The position numbers were made by a program, and so were the translations under genes. From NCBI GenBank assembly GCA_040217575.1, contig JAVJPW010000006.1, positions 310,001-374,000 of the forward strand: DNA of 64,000 nt. Direction: 5' to 3'. The notes under the pieces were generated by a model. It ran no database searches. It had not been told where the DNA came from and saw only the letters and a program-made list of their open reading frames with translations. Below are positions 45,355-53,663 of this stretch, one piece after another; position 1 is the stretch's first letter, and each line of letters opens with the position of its first letter. The DNA is from Pacificispira sp040217575 (lineage in GTDB: Bacteria > Pseudomonadota > Alphaproteobacteria > UBA8366 > Aestuariispiraceae).

Positions 45355-46614
45355 ATGAAAATCGCGGTACTGAAGGAACGGCGAGACGGTGAAAAGCGGG
45401 TGGCGGCGTCGCCCGACAGCATCGCCAAATTCAAACAGCTGAATTGTGACGTCGTGGTCGAATCCGGCGCCGGGGACAATGCGTCGATTTCCGATGCGGC
45501 ATTCGCGGACGCGGGCGCCAGCATCGCCAAGACACCGGCGGAAACGGTGAAGGGCGCGGACATGATCCTAAAGATCGCGCGTCCCACGGACGAAGAAATC
45601 AAACTGTTCACGAAAGGCCAGGCACTGGCGTGTCATGCGCATGCGCTGACGGAACCGGATATGGTGAAGGCGCTGGCGGATGCTGGCGTGACGCTGTTTG
45701 CGATGGAACTCGTTCCGCGCATCACCCGCGCGCAATCGATGGACATCCTGTCCAGCCAGGCGAACATGGCCGGATACAAGGCCGTTCTGGATGCGCTGGA
45801 ACATTACGGACGCGCATTGCCGATGATGTCGACCGCGGCGGGGCGCGTGAACCCGGCGAACGTTTTCATCATGGGCGTCGGTGTCGCGGGCCTTCAGGCA
45901 ATCGCGACGGCAAAGCGGCTGGGTGGCATCGTCTGGGCGACGGACGTGCGGCCCGCCACGAAGGAACAGGTTGAAAGCCTGGGCGGCAAATTCCTGGCGG
46001 TCGAGAATGAGGAATTCCAGCAGGCGCAGACGGACGGCGGATATGCCAAGGAAATGTCCGACGATTACAAGCGCCAGCAGGCGGACCTGATTTCGAAAGA
46101 AATCCAGAAGATGGATATCGTCATCACGACGGCGCTGATCCCCGGCCGTCCGGCACCGGTTCTGGTGACCGAAGATCACGTGAAATCCATGAAGCCGGGC
46201 GCGGTCATAGTCGATCTGGCGGTCGAAGCGGGCGGTAACTGTCCGTTGAGCGAATATGGCAAAGTCGTCACCAAGCATGGCGTGACCCTGGTCGGTCATG
46301 CGAATGTGCCCAGCCGGCTGGCGGAAACGACAAGCCAGCTTTTCGCGCGCAACCTTCTGAACTTCCTGACGCCGATGATCGACAAGGAAACCGGTGCCTT
46401 TTCCATCGACCGGGAAGACGCGGTCGTCGAAGGCGCGCTGGTCACGATCGACGGCGCGGTGGTGGACGAACGCGTGCCGGCCGCCACTGGCAAGGCAGCG
46501 GGCAAGAAGGCGGCTGCGAAGAAGACGACCCGGAAGGCCGGGTCCAGGAAATCGGCGGCCAAGAAGGCAGCGGCTGAAAAGCCCGCGCCCAAGGCCGAGG
46601 GTGAGGAAGGATAA
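45355..46614 (+). CDS. pntAA: NAD(P) transhydrogenase subunit alpha, part 1
   Basis: A 419-residue soluble dI subunit of proton-translocating transhydrogenase, binding NAD(H). The Rossmann motif FIMGVGVAGLQAIATA and the mobile loop region SMDILSSQANMAGYKA are clear. The last 44 residues are a Lys/Ala-rich tail (GKKAAAKKTTRKAGSRKSAA...), which the family lacks and which resembles histone H1-like DNA-binding tails. It is the first of three pnt genes, with a two-base gap to pntAB. Function: hydride transfer from NADH to NADP+ driven by proton entry. Confidence 0.95.
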   Translation: MKIAVLKERRDGEKRVAASPDSIAKFKQLNCDVVVESGAGDNASISDAAFADAGASIAKTPAETVKGADMILKIARPTDEEIKLFTKGQALACHAHALTEPDMVKALADAGVTLFAMELVPRITRAQSMDILSSQANMAGYKAVLDALEHYGRALPMMSTAAGRVNPANVFIMGVGVAGLQAIATAKRLGGIVWATDVRPATKEQVESLGGKFLAVENEEFQQAQTDGGYAKEMSDDYKRQQADLISKEIQKMDIVITTALIPGRPAPVLVTEDHVKSMKPGAVIVDLAVEAGGNCPLSEYGKVVTKHGVTLVGHANVPSRLAETTSQLFARNLLNFLTPMIDKETGAFSIDREDAVVEGALVTIDGAVVDERVPAATGKAAGKKAAAKKTTRKAGSRKSAAKKAAAEKPAPKAEGEEG

Positions 46615-46616
46615 CA

Positions 46617-47039
46617 ATGGCAAACGAAACTTTCATTGACCGGGCAAACGACCTGCGCGACAGCGCGCAGGGCCTTGCCGAACAGGCGGCGTCGCTGGCC
46701 GAACAGGCGGCCGGTCTGGACGCCGGCACAACCGTGGCAGCGGCGGCGTCGACCGGGACCCCGTTCCTTTATCTGTTTACGGCGTTCGTGCTGGCCTGCG
46801 TCGTCGGCTACTACGTGGTCTGGTCCGTGACCCCGGCGCTGCATTCGCCGCTGATGGGGGTCACGAACGCCATTTCGTCGGTCATCATCGTCGGTGCGCT
46901 GATTGCGGCGGGACCGGCGGACCTGAACCTGTCCAGCATTTTCGGCTTCATCGCCGTGGTTCTGGCCAGTGTGAACATCTTCGGCGGGTTCGTCGTGACG
47001 AACCGCATGCTGTCGATGTTCAAAAAGAAACAACGCTAG
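46617..47039 (+). CDS. pntAB: NAD(P) transhydrogenase subunit alpha, part 2
   Basis: A 140-residue membrane subunit containing the first transmembrane helices of the proton channel domain (dII). Three to four helices are seen from about residue 45. An N-terminal extension of about 45 residues has a repeated AEQAA pattern before the first helix. It lies between pntAA and pntB, with a two-base gap before it and 22 bases after it, as in Rhodospirillum-type three-gene operons. Confidence 0.93.
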   Translation: MANETFIDRANDLRDSAQGLAEQAASLAEQAAGLDAGTTVAAAASTGTPFLYLFTAFVLACVVGYYVVWSVTPALHSPLMGVTNAISSVIIVGALIAAGPADLNLSSIFGFIAVVLASVNIFGGFVVTNRMLSMFKKKQR

Positions 47040-47061
47040 GACAGGATAGGGGAGACCGACA

Positions 47062-48450
47062 ATGGAATGGTCCGGCTACGCATATCTTGTCGCGGCGGTA
47101 TGCTTCATCATGGCGCTTCGGGGGTTAAGCCACCCGGAATCGGCGCGCAACGGCAACAGGTTCGGGATCGTCGGCATGACGATCGCCATCGTCACCACAT
47201 TGGCGATGCCGAACGTCCTGTCCTACGAACTGATTATCCTTGGCATCCTGATCGGGGGCGCCGTCGGCACGGTAATCGCGCTTAAGATCGAAATGACGGC
47301 ACTGCCGCAGCTGGTCGCCGCCTTTCACAGCCTGGTCGGGCTGGCGGCGGTCTTTGTGGCGGGCGCCGCCTTTTACGCGCCTGAGGCGTACAATATCGGC
47401 ACCGCCGGTGAAATCGCCGTCGGATCGCTGATCGAAATGGCGCTTGGCACCGCAATCGGGGCGGTGACCTTCACCGGGTCCATCATCGCGTTCGGGAAGC
47501 TTCAGGGACTGGTTTCGTCCAAGCCGCTGATGTTCCCCGGCCAGCACATGCTGAATGCGCTGTTGGGTATCATGCTGGTCGCGTTGATCGTCGTTTTCTG
47601 CGTGACACAGGAAGCCTGGGTCTTCTGGGCCATCGTGCTGTTGAGCTTCACCATCGGTGTCCTGTTGATCGTGCCGATCGGCGGCGCGGACATGCCGGTC
47701 GTCGTGTCGATGCTGAACAGTTATTCCGGTTGGGCGGCCGCAGGCATCGGCTTCACGCTGGCCAACACGGCGCTGATCGTGACCGGTGCGCTGGTCGGCG
47801 CGTCGGGCGCGATCCTCAGCTACATTATGTGCAAGGGAATGAACCGGTCCATCGTCAACGTCATCCTGGGCGGGTTCGGCGGGGAAACCGCGGCGGCCGC
47901 CACGGGCGGTGACGACGACCGTCCGGTGAAATCCGGCGGCCCCGAAGATGCGGCCTTCATGATGAAGAATTCGGACAGCGTCATTGTCGTGCCGGGGTAC
48001 GGCATGGCCGTTGCCCAGGCCCAGCATGCGCTGCGTGAAATGGCGGACCTTCTGAAGGAAAGCGGGGTGGAGGTTCGCTATGCGATCCATCCGGTCGCGG
48101 GCCGTATGCCGGGGCACATGAACGTCCTGCTGGCGGAAGCGGACGTCCCTTATGACGAAGTGTTCGAGTTGGAGGAAATCAACAACGAATTCGCCAGCAC
48201 CGACGTTGCCTTTGTCATCGGTGCGAACGACGTCACGAACCCGGCGGCAAAGACCGACAAGACATCGCCCATTTACGGCATGCCCGTCCTGGATGTCGAA
48301 AAGGCAGGCCAGGTCCTGTTCCTGAAACGGTCCATGGCGTCCGGCTATGCCGGGGTTCAGAACGAACTCTTCTTCCGCGACAACACGACTATGCTGTTCG
48401 GCGATGCCAAGCAGATGGTGGAGAAGATCGTAAAAAGCATGAAGGACTGA
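47062..48450 (+). CDS. pntB: NAD(P) transhydrogenase subunit beta
   Basis: A 462-residue subunit. The N-terminal half has about eight to nine helices completing the proton channel. The C-terminal dIII domain binds NADP(H): VVPGYGMAVAQAQHAL and GRMPGHMNVLLAEADVPYD are conserved, and IGANDVTNP contacts the nucleotide. It ends the operon and is followed by a stem-loop terminator at 48506. Confidence 0.96.
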   Translation: MEWSGYAYLVAAVCFIMALRGLSHPESARNGNRFGIVGMTIAIVTTLAMPNVLSYELIILGILIGGAVGTVIALKIEMTALPQLVAAFHSLVGLAAVFVAGAAFYAPEAYNIGTAGEIAVGSLIEMALGTAIGAVTFTGSIIAFGKLQGLVSSKPLMFPGQHMLNALLGIMLVALIVVFCVTQEAWVFWAIVLLSFTIGVLLIVPIGGADMPVVVSMLNSYSGWAAAGIGFTLANTALIVTGALVGASGAILSYIMCKGMNRSIVNVILGGFGGETAAAATGGDDDRPVKSGGPEDAAFMMKNSDSVIVVPGYGMAVAQAQHALREMADLLKESGVEVRYAIHPVAGRMPGHMNVLLAEADVPYDEVFELEEINNEFASTDVAFVIGANDVTNPAAKTDKTSPIYGMPVLDVEKAGQVLFLKRSMASGYAGVQNELFFRDNTTMLFGDAKQMVEKIVKSMKD

Positions 48451-48505
48451 TCGGTCGCGCGTCCCCCTGGATTATTTGGGGGGCGGCAAATCAGTGTCAT
48501 TCGGG

Positions 48506-48552
48506 CGGGGTTTCCAAACGCTTCAACGGCGTGCGGGGACCCCGTTTCTTTT
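48506..48552 (+). terminator. Intrinsic terminator of the pnt operon
   Basis: CGGGGTTTCC (48506-48515) pairs with GGGGACCCCG (48535-48544), a 10-base-pair stem including two G-U pairs. A small ACGC/GCGT hairpin fits inside the loop. TTTCTTTT follows. It lies 56 bases after the pntB stop. Confidence 0.65.
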
Positions 48553-48650
48553 GTGGCTGGGCCACCCGTGCAACCAAGGCAGGCGTCTTCATGTCCGCCT
48601 GAAAAAATATATGCGGGATCGGGTCGGATTCCGGTAACGGCGTTATATTA

Positions 48651-48668
48651 CATTCATAAAACTGTCAC
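48651..48668 (+). promoter_or_regulatory. Pho-box-like direct repeat (upstream copy)
   Basis: CATTCAT and CTGTCAC are separated by four bases (AAAA), the spacing of a PhoB box (CTGTCAT-N4-CTGTCAT), with five and six matches out of seven. It sits about 62 bases before the start of the small secreted protein, where it could replace a -35 element. Confidence 0.4.
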
Positions 48669-48697
48669 ACTATACGTATCCGAATTCATATATTTTT

Positions 48698-48715
48698 CTG
48701 TCATCAAGTTGTCAT
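48698..48715 (+). promoter_or_regulatory. Pho-box-like direct repeat (downstream copy)
   Basis: CTGTCAT-CAAG-TTGTCAT is a near-perfect PhoB box (13 of 14 positions). It lies only 15 bases before the start codon at 48730, too close to serve as an activating box for that gene, so it may be a second, repressing or transcript-start site. PhoB control is inferred from the pattern. Confidence 0.45.
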
Positions 48716-48729
48716 AATCGGAGATGGCG

Positions 48730-49056
48730 ATGAAAAAATTGATGACCATGGTCGGTGCCGCCGTTCTCAGTACCATCATTCTGGGCGCCGCCGCGCCTGC
48801 GGTTCAGGCGGAAGAGACATTGCGCATTTGCGGCCCGCGGGACCGGATCGTAGATCGGCTGGCGGCCAGCTATCAGGAACAGCAGACATTTACCGGCATG
48901 ACCGTGGGCGGTTCGCTGGTTGAACTGTTCCTGTCCCCGGAAGGGTCCTGGACGTTCCTGCACACGACCGCGGATGGATTAAGCTGCCTGTTGGCGGCGG
49001 GAAACGATTGGGAAGCCGCAATCCAGACCGAAGAGGATGAGGCAAGCGCCTCCTGA
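48730..49056 (+). CDS. Small secreted protein behind Pho-box-like sites
   Basis: A 108-residue protein with a signal peptide (MTMVGAAVLSTIILGAAAPA, cleavage near VQAEE). The mature 80 residues contain CGPRDRIVDRLAASYQEQQ and two cysteines, with GSLVELFLSPEGSWTFL, a pattern seen in short periplasmic proteins of alphaproteobacteria of unknown function. I start at 48730 because GGAG lies seven bases upstream; an ATG two codons earlier is too close to it. It has its own AT-rich promoter region. Confidence 0.72.
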   Translation: MKKLMTMVGAAVLSTIILGAAAPAVQAEETLRICGPRDRIVDRLAASYQEQQTFTGMTVGGSLVELFLSPEGSWTFLHTTADGLSCLLAAGNDWEAAIQTEEDEASAS

Positions 49057-49213
49057 CGGCGATGCTGAAAGGCCAGTTCGAACCGGCTCATACCCCTGCT
49101 GCCGGCTTATGGGGCATCCTCGATTTTGCTGGTGTCGTCAGGATGAATAAGGCTGATCATTGCACGGCGGCAAGAGGCAGGTGCCTACAGATTTTTCAAC
49201 TGATCGGTTTTTC

Positions 49214-50104
49214 CTAATCATTCAAACGCGTGTCCCTGCATTGAAGGTATTGTGCAGACCCTGCAGCGCCGCCCGCATCACTCCACAAACAGGTAAAGTG
49301 ATCGATAAAGGCGGCTCGGGAACACGCGTCAAAATCGGCCCCATCCCAGCAGTACTCATAGGGGCTTCCAGTTAATACCTGTGATTGGATTTCTGGGTTG
49401 TTCAAGTTCTTGACATACCAGTCGGGCAACTCTTCGTTCGCCGGACCGGGATTGCGTTCCAAATAGTCCGCCAAAAGCGTACCGAATTCACGTGAAATAT
49501 CGGAATAACGCAACATGCCGAAAGAAGACGCTATTTGCCTAAAATATGCTGTTCGTTGGGACTGTTCTATTTGGGAGTTGTTGGCCTGTTCTTCCGCATA
49601 AAGCCATGCAGCCAGCAATTGGGCCGGGACCTCTCCAGCATCTGTGCCAAGGCGCAACATGCTCAAGTACCATTGTTTATCATCCTGAGACTCGGGCGTG
49701 GTATCTGTGAGAAAACGATGCATTAGGACAAGTTGAATAAAATACACTGGAACCGGGTCTTGCCTGTCAACTTCGTTCACCTTCCGCCAATAATCGAGCT
49801 CGACAATATCGAACTCAGCGTAAGAAAACTCGCAGACCTCTATCAAGAAATACAAAAACGCCAGATTTTCGTCTGCGCGCTCCATAGTCGCTCTCGCTAG
49901 CGCCTGAACCTGTTCGGAATCGTCGCCCGATGGACACTCGGCACTTCTCAGAATGTCCAGATATTGCAGTTGCAGGGGCTCGTTTTCCGAGTTCTCCGCA
50001 GAAGCGTTTGTCACGGAAACGGTCACGCCCACAAGAAAACAAAGGCAAAGGATTGCAAGGTATCGGCGCGCGGCTATTGGCTGTTCCTGCTTAAAACGTA
50101 TCAT
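49214..50104 (-). CDS. Secreted protein of unknown function, AT-rich
   Basis: A 296-residue protein with a signal peptide (YLAILCLCFLVGVTVSVTNA). The mature part is helical, with repeated short helix pairs such as PAQLLAAWLYAEEQANNSQ that suggest TPR- or Sel1-like folding. Three cysteines lie near the C-terminus. Base composition is noticeably more AT-rich than the neighbours, suggesting acquisition by transfer. The start at 50104 has no good ribosome site. A longer frame to 50650 is antisense to the next gene and is rejected. No function is recognised. Confidence 0.55.
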   Translation of the reverse strand: MIRFKQEQPIAARRYLAILCLCFLVGVTVSVTNASAENSENEPLQLQYLDILRSAECPSGDDSEQVQALARATMERADENLAFLYFLIEVCEFSYAEFDIVELDYWRKVNEVDRQDPVPVYFIQLVLMHRFLTDTTPESQDDKQWYLSMLRLGTDAGEVPAQLLAAWLYAEEQANNSQIEQSQRTAYFRQIASSFGMLRYSDISREFGTLLADYLERNPGPANEELPDWYVKNLNNPEIQSQVLTGSPYEYCWDGADFDACSRAAFIDHFTCLWSDAGGAAGSAQYLQCRDTRLND

Positions 50105-50154
50105 CCAATTAAATTTAGAGTTGCAGGGAATGCGCGCAAGCGAATGTTTTCGCC

Positions 50155-50559
50155 TTACTTCGACCGATAGGTCAGGGCCAGCGCGATGCAATGGCGGACC
50201 GCGTCCGTTGGCAGTGGCTTCGACGCATCGAACAGGACGGCGCGTTTGGCCTGGAACCGAAGCGTACCGGCGTAGTGTGACTTGAACGTATCGATAAGCC
50301 TTGTCCCGCAATGGACATACAGCGCAACCGTACCGCCCCCGCCTTTCGGAATGCCCAGCCGGATCGGCGTCCCTGAGACGGGTTCGACCGTCGCGAAACT
50401 GGGTTGGCCCCATTTCAGGGATTCGACGATTTTGCCCGATTCCGGAGTTGCGGCGGCGGTATCGTAGATCAGGTCCCGCAGCGCCAGAAGCTGCGTCCTC
50501 TCCCGCCTGGGAAAGGCCGCAAACGTTTCCTTGATGGCGGTGCTGGCGAATGGGGGCAT
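50155..50559 (-). CDS. DUF1801 domain protein
   Basis: A 134-residue protein of the DUF1801 (YdhG-like) fold. Typical features are the N-terminal helix ETFAAFPRRERTQLLALRDLIYD, the ESLKWGQPSFA segment and the C-terminal LPTDAVRHCIALALTYRSK. It has no known enzymatic role. I start at 50559, where the domain begins. It stands alone between the unknown secreted protein and a GlxA regulator. Confidence 0.78.
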   Translation of the reverse strand: MPPFASTAIKETFAAFPRRERTQLLALRDLIYDTAAATPESGKIVESLKWGQPSFATVEPVSGTPIRLGIPKGGGGTVALYVHCGTRLIDTFKSHYAGTLRFQAKRAVLFDASKPLPTDAVRHCIALALTYRSK

Positions 50560-50694
50560 TACTTGAAAAGCCGTCTCTTGCGTGTTCCCGCAAAGGCGGG
50601 AACCCATTCCTGAGACGGTACCACACTCCTCCGGTATGAGAAGTTGTCAACGATTTAGGGATGGACCCCGCCGGTGCGGGGGCGCGTCAGAAAC

Positions 50695-51756
50695 TCACTC
50701 AGCCGCGCCCAGTCGCGCGCCATCCTCACCATCCAGCGCTTCTTCTTCCAGTACGTCTTCTTCCAGCGGCGCCGCATCAGGCCCCCGCCGTTCGGCCCGT
50801 GGCGTGCGCCCGAACATGTCACGATAGCATTTGGAGAAGTGGGACGCGGAGGTAAACCCGCTGGCAAAGGCGACTTCCGTCACCGGCATCGTCGTCTGTG
50901 TCAAAAGCGTCTTTGCCCGGTTCAGACGAAGACGCAGATAGTATCTGGCGGGGCTGGTGTTCAGATAGCGGCGGAACAGCCGTTCCAACTGGCGGCGGGA
51001 CAAGCCCACCCGGTCGGCGATTTCGTCCCGGCTTAACGCTTCTTCGGTATGGTGTTCCATTTCTGCAATCGCGCGGATCAGCTTCGGGTGGCTGATGCGA
51101 AGGCGCGCCTGAAGCGGCAGGCGCTGATCGTCATGGCCTTCGCGCATGCGTTCGTGCATGAACTGTTCGGCGACGTTGGCCGCCAGTTCCTGGCCGTGCT
51201 TGCGGGCGATTTCCTGCAGCATCATGTCCAGACCTGACACCCCGCCGGCGCACGTGAACCGGTCGCGGTCGACTTCAAAAAGTTCGGCCCGCACATCCAG
51301 TTCCGGAAATTCTTCGGTGAAGCTGTCCAGGTTTTCCCAGTGGATGGTGCAGCGATACCCATTCAACAGGCCCGCATGGGCCAGAACATGCGCACCGGTG
51401 CACAGCGCGCCGATATGGCTTCCTTCGCGCGCCCAGCGGCGCATCCATCCGATGACGGCATTGTCCTTGTAGATGTGGGCGTCGATGCCGGAACACAGGA
51501 TGATGTTCGACGGCGTCTGTTTGACTTCCGCAACCGACACGTCGGCGTTGAACGAAAACCCGTTAGATGCGACGACGGCACCGCCGTCGCGGCTGGCCGT
51601 TTCCCAGGTATAAAGGGTCTTGCCGCTCAACCGGTTCGCAAGGCGCATCGGTTCGATCACACCGGAAAGCGCGATCATGGAAAAGTTGGGAATCAGCACA
51701 AACAGGATCTTGTCCGGTCCGCTTCCCGCTACCTGTTTGAACATGTTGTCCGGCAT
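50695..51756 (-). CDS. GlxA-type AraC regulator (DJ-1/PfpI + HTH)
   Basis: A 353-residue regulator. The N-terminal DJ-1/PfpI-like domain (residues 15-200) contains IGALCTGAHVLAHAGLL, where a cysteine sits at the nucleophile elbow. The C-terminal AraC HTH reads LSRDEIADRVGLSRRQLERLF and VTEVAFASGFTSASHFSK. Relatives such as GbdR sense glycine betaine or dimethylglycine. It is divergent from soxBDAG, which makes it the probable activator of sarcosine use. A short acidic tail ends the protein. Confidence 0.87.
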   Translation of the reverse strand: MPDNMFKQVAGSGPDKILFVLIPNFSMIALSGVIEPMRLANRLSGKTLYTWETASRDGGAVVASNGFSFNADVSVAEVKQTPSNIILCSGIDAHIYKDNAVIGWMRRWAREGSHIGALCTGAHVLAHAGLLNGYRCTIHWENLDSFTEEFPELDVRAELFEVDRDRFTCAGGVSGLDMMLQEIARKHGQELAANVAEQFMHERMREGHDDQRLPLQARLRISHPKLIRAIAEMEHHTEEALSRDEIADRVGLSRRQLERLFRRYLNTSPARYYLRLRLNRAKTLLTQTTMPVTEVAFASGFTSASHFSKCYRDMFGRTPRAERRGPDAAPLEEDVLEEEALDGEDGARLGAAE

Positions 51757-51792
51757 TTCCGCCCGCAGCCTTGTATCGTTAATTTGCCAATC

Positions 51793-51817
51793 TGCGACAT
51801 TACCAGAATGTGACGCA
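51793..51817. promoter_or_regulatory. Imperfect dyad in the glxA-sox intergenic region
   Basis: TGCGACATT and AATGTGACGCA form an imperfect dyad: ACATT/AATGT and TGCG/CGCA pair with a two-base offset. It lies just upstream of the regulator gene in the 300-base gap shared with soxB. It is a candidate site for the regulator; the rest of the gap shows nothing else clear. Confidence 0.3.
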
Positions 51818-52056
51818 TTTGCGCATGATTAAGCGCCTATGGCAAGAACGGCGGACTTTGTAAACAAGTAACTTGTCGATTTGCGCCAACCCGGGTTTTC
51901 GGCATTTGCCGCGCTTTCCTGCGGTTTCCGGGCCGTCGTCCCATCCAATCAGTCGCAATCCTTGCGAACGCTGTCGTAATTCTGAAAGGGTCGGGGCGGA
52001 CCTCATATTAATGGTTGGGACGCTCGAAACCGCACGGTCAGGAATGGCTAAAGCCC

Positions 52057-53301
52057 ATGAAGAAATACTCCATCTTCTCCATCGCCCGGAACGCCCGCAC
52101 CCACCATCAGGATTGGGAACGCGCCTGGCGCAGCCCCGACCCGAAACCGTCCTATGACGTGGTCATCATCGGCGGTGGCGGTCACGGTCTGGCGACGGCC
52201 TACTACCTGGCGAAGGAATGCGGCATCACCAATGTTGCGGTCCTGGAAAAGGGCTGGCTGGGCGGCGGCAACACGGGCCGGAACACGACCATCGTGCGGT
52301 CCAACTATCTGTGGGACGAATCGGCGGCGATGTACGACCATGCCGTCCGCCTGTGGGAAGGGTTGAGCGACGAGCTGAACTACAACGTCATGTTCTCCCA
52401 GCGCGGCCTGCTGCACCTGGCGCACAATGTCCACGACATGCAGGAGATCGGGCGCCGCGGCAACGCGATCTATATGAACGGCATCGACAGCGAATTCCTG
52501 ACGCCCGAACAGGTGAAGGAAATGGTGCCGATCATCAACCTGAACTGCCGCTATCCGGTGATGGGCGCTTTGTTGCAGCGCCGTGGCGGAACCGCACGGC
52601 ACGATGCGGTCGCCTGGGGCTATGCCCGCGCGGCGGACAGCATGGGCGTCGACATCATCCAGAATTGCGAGGTCACGGGCTTCAGAATCGAAAACGGTGT
52701 CGTCAAGGGCGTCGATACGACCCGCGGCCATATCGGCGCGAACAAGGTCGGCGTGGTCGCCGCCGGTCATTCGTCGGTCGTGGCGGAAATGGCGGGCTTC
52801 CGCATGCCGCTGGAAAGTTTCCCGCTTCAGGCCTTCGTCAGCGAACCGATGAAGCCCATCGTCGACTGCGTCATCATGTCGAACGCCATCCATGCCTATA
52901 TCAGCCAGTCGGACAAGGGCGAGTTGGTGATCGGCGGATCGGGCGATCCCTACATTTCATACTCCCAGCGGGGCAGCTTCGATCAGATCGAACATGTCGT
53001 CGGCCCGGTGATCGAACTGTATCCGATCTTCTCGCGCGTGCGGATGCTGCGCCAATGGGGCGGGATCACCGACGTGACCGTCGACCGGTCGCCGATCCTG
53101 ACCAAGACGCCGGTGGAAAACATGTTCTTCAACTGCGGCTGGGGCACGGGCGGGTTCAAGGCGACGCCGGGGTCCGGCCATGTCTTCGCCCATTCCATCG
53201 CCAAGGGCGAAATGCATCCCATTGCCGCCCCGTTCTCCATGGACCGGTTCCATACCGGCGCGTTGATCGACGAAGCGGCGGCTGCCGCGGTCGCGCACTA
53301 A
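52057..53301 (+). CDS. soxB: Sarcosine oxidase subunit beta
   Basis: A 414-residue flavoprotein subunit of heterotetrameric sarcosine oxidase. The dinucleotide motif VVIIGGGGHGLATAYYLA lies at about residues 34-51. Further conserved segments are GNTGRNTTIVRSNYL and the C-terminal GTGGFKATPGSGH region near the covalent FMN site. It demethylates sarcosine to glycine with tetrahydrofolate. The ATG at 52057 fits the known N-terminus; a start at 52015 adds 14 residues. The first gene of soxBDAG, activated probably by the divergent GlxA-type regulator. Confidence 0.95.
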   Translation: MKKYSIFSIARNARTHHQDWERAWRSPDPKPSYDVVIIGGGGHGLATAYYLAKECGITNVAVLEKGWLGGGNTGRNTTIVRSNYLWDESAAMYDHAVRLWEGLSDELNYNVMFSQRGLLHLAHNVHDMQEIGRRGNAIYMNGIDSEFLTPEQVKEMVPIINLNCRYPVMGALLQRRGGTARHDAVAWGYARAADSMGVDIIQNCEVTGFRIENGVVKGVDTTRGHIGANKVGVVAAGHSSVVAEMAGFRMPLESFPLQAFVSEPMKPIVDCVIMSNAIHAYISQSDKGELVIGGSGDPYISYSQRGSFDQIEHVVGPVIELYPIFSRVRMLRQWGGITDVTVDRSPILTKTPVENMFFNCGWGTGGFKATPGSGHVFAHSIAKGEMHPIAAPFSMDRFHTGALIDEAAAAAVAH

Positions 53302-53325
53302 GCCCGCATCGAAGGAGGAATTTTC

Positions 53326-53655
53326 ATGCTGTTGGTCAAATGTCCCTGGTGCGGCTGGCGCGAACAGACCGAATTCTCGTACGGGGGGGAGGCGCATATC
53401 GCCCGCCCGGTAAAGCCCGACGATATATCGGACGAAGAATGGGGCGCCTACATCTATACCCGCGACAATACGAAGGGCGTTCAGGCGGAACGCTGGGTTC
53501 ATACCCAGGCCTGCGGGCGCTGGTTCAACGCCGTGCGCCACACCGTCACCGACGTCATGTATGACAGCTACAAAATGGGCGAAGACGCGCCGACCCCGCC
53601 GGAAGACTGGGACGGTCTTACGACCCGTGACGAACTGAACGAAGCGAAAGGGTAA
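53326..53655 (+). CDS. soxD: Sarcosine oxidase subunit delta
   Basis: A 109-residue zinc-binding subunit. Ligands are Cys and His residues in CPWCGWREQTEF, GEAHIARP and TQACGRWFN. It is 24 bases after soxB and eight before soxA. It stabilises the tetramer and is required for activity in the family. Confidence 0.95.
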   Translation: MLLVKCPWCGWREQTEFSYGGEAHIARPVKPDDISDEEWGAYIYTRDNTKGVQAERWVHTQACGRWFNAVRHTVTDVMYDSYKMGEDAPTPPEDWDGLTTRDELNEAKG

Positions 53656-53663
53656 GCGATCCG

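Noticed and set aside
50105..50650. An upstream extension of the 49214 gene
   Set aside because: It is antisense to the DUF1801 gene and lacks similarity. The signal peptide begins at 50104.
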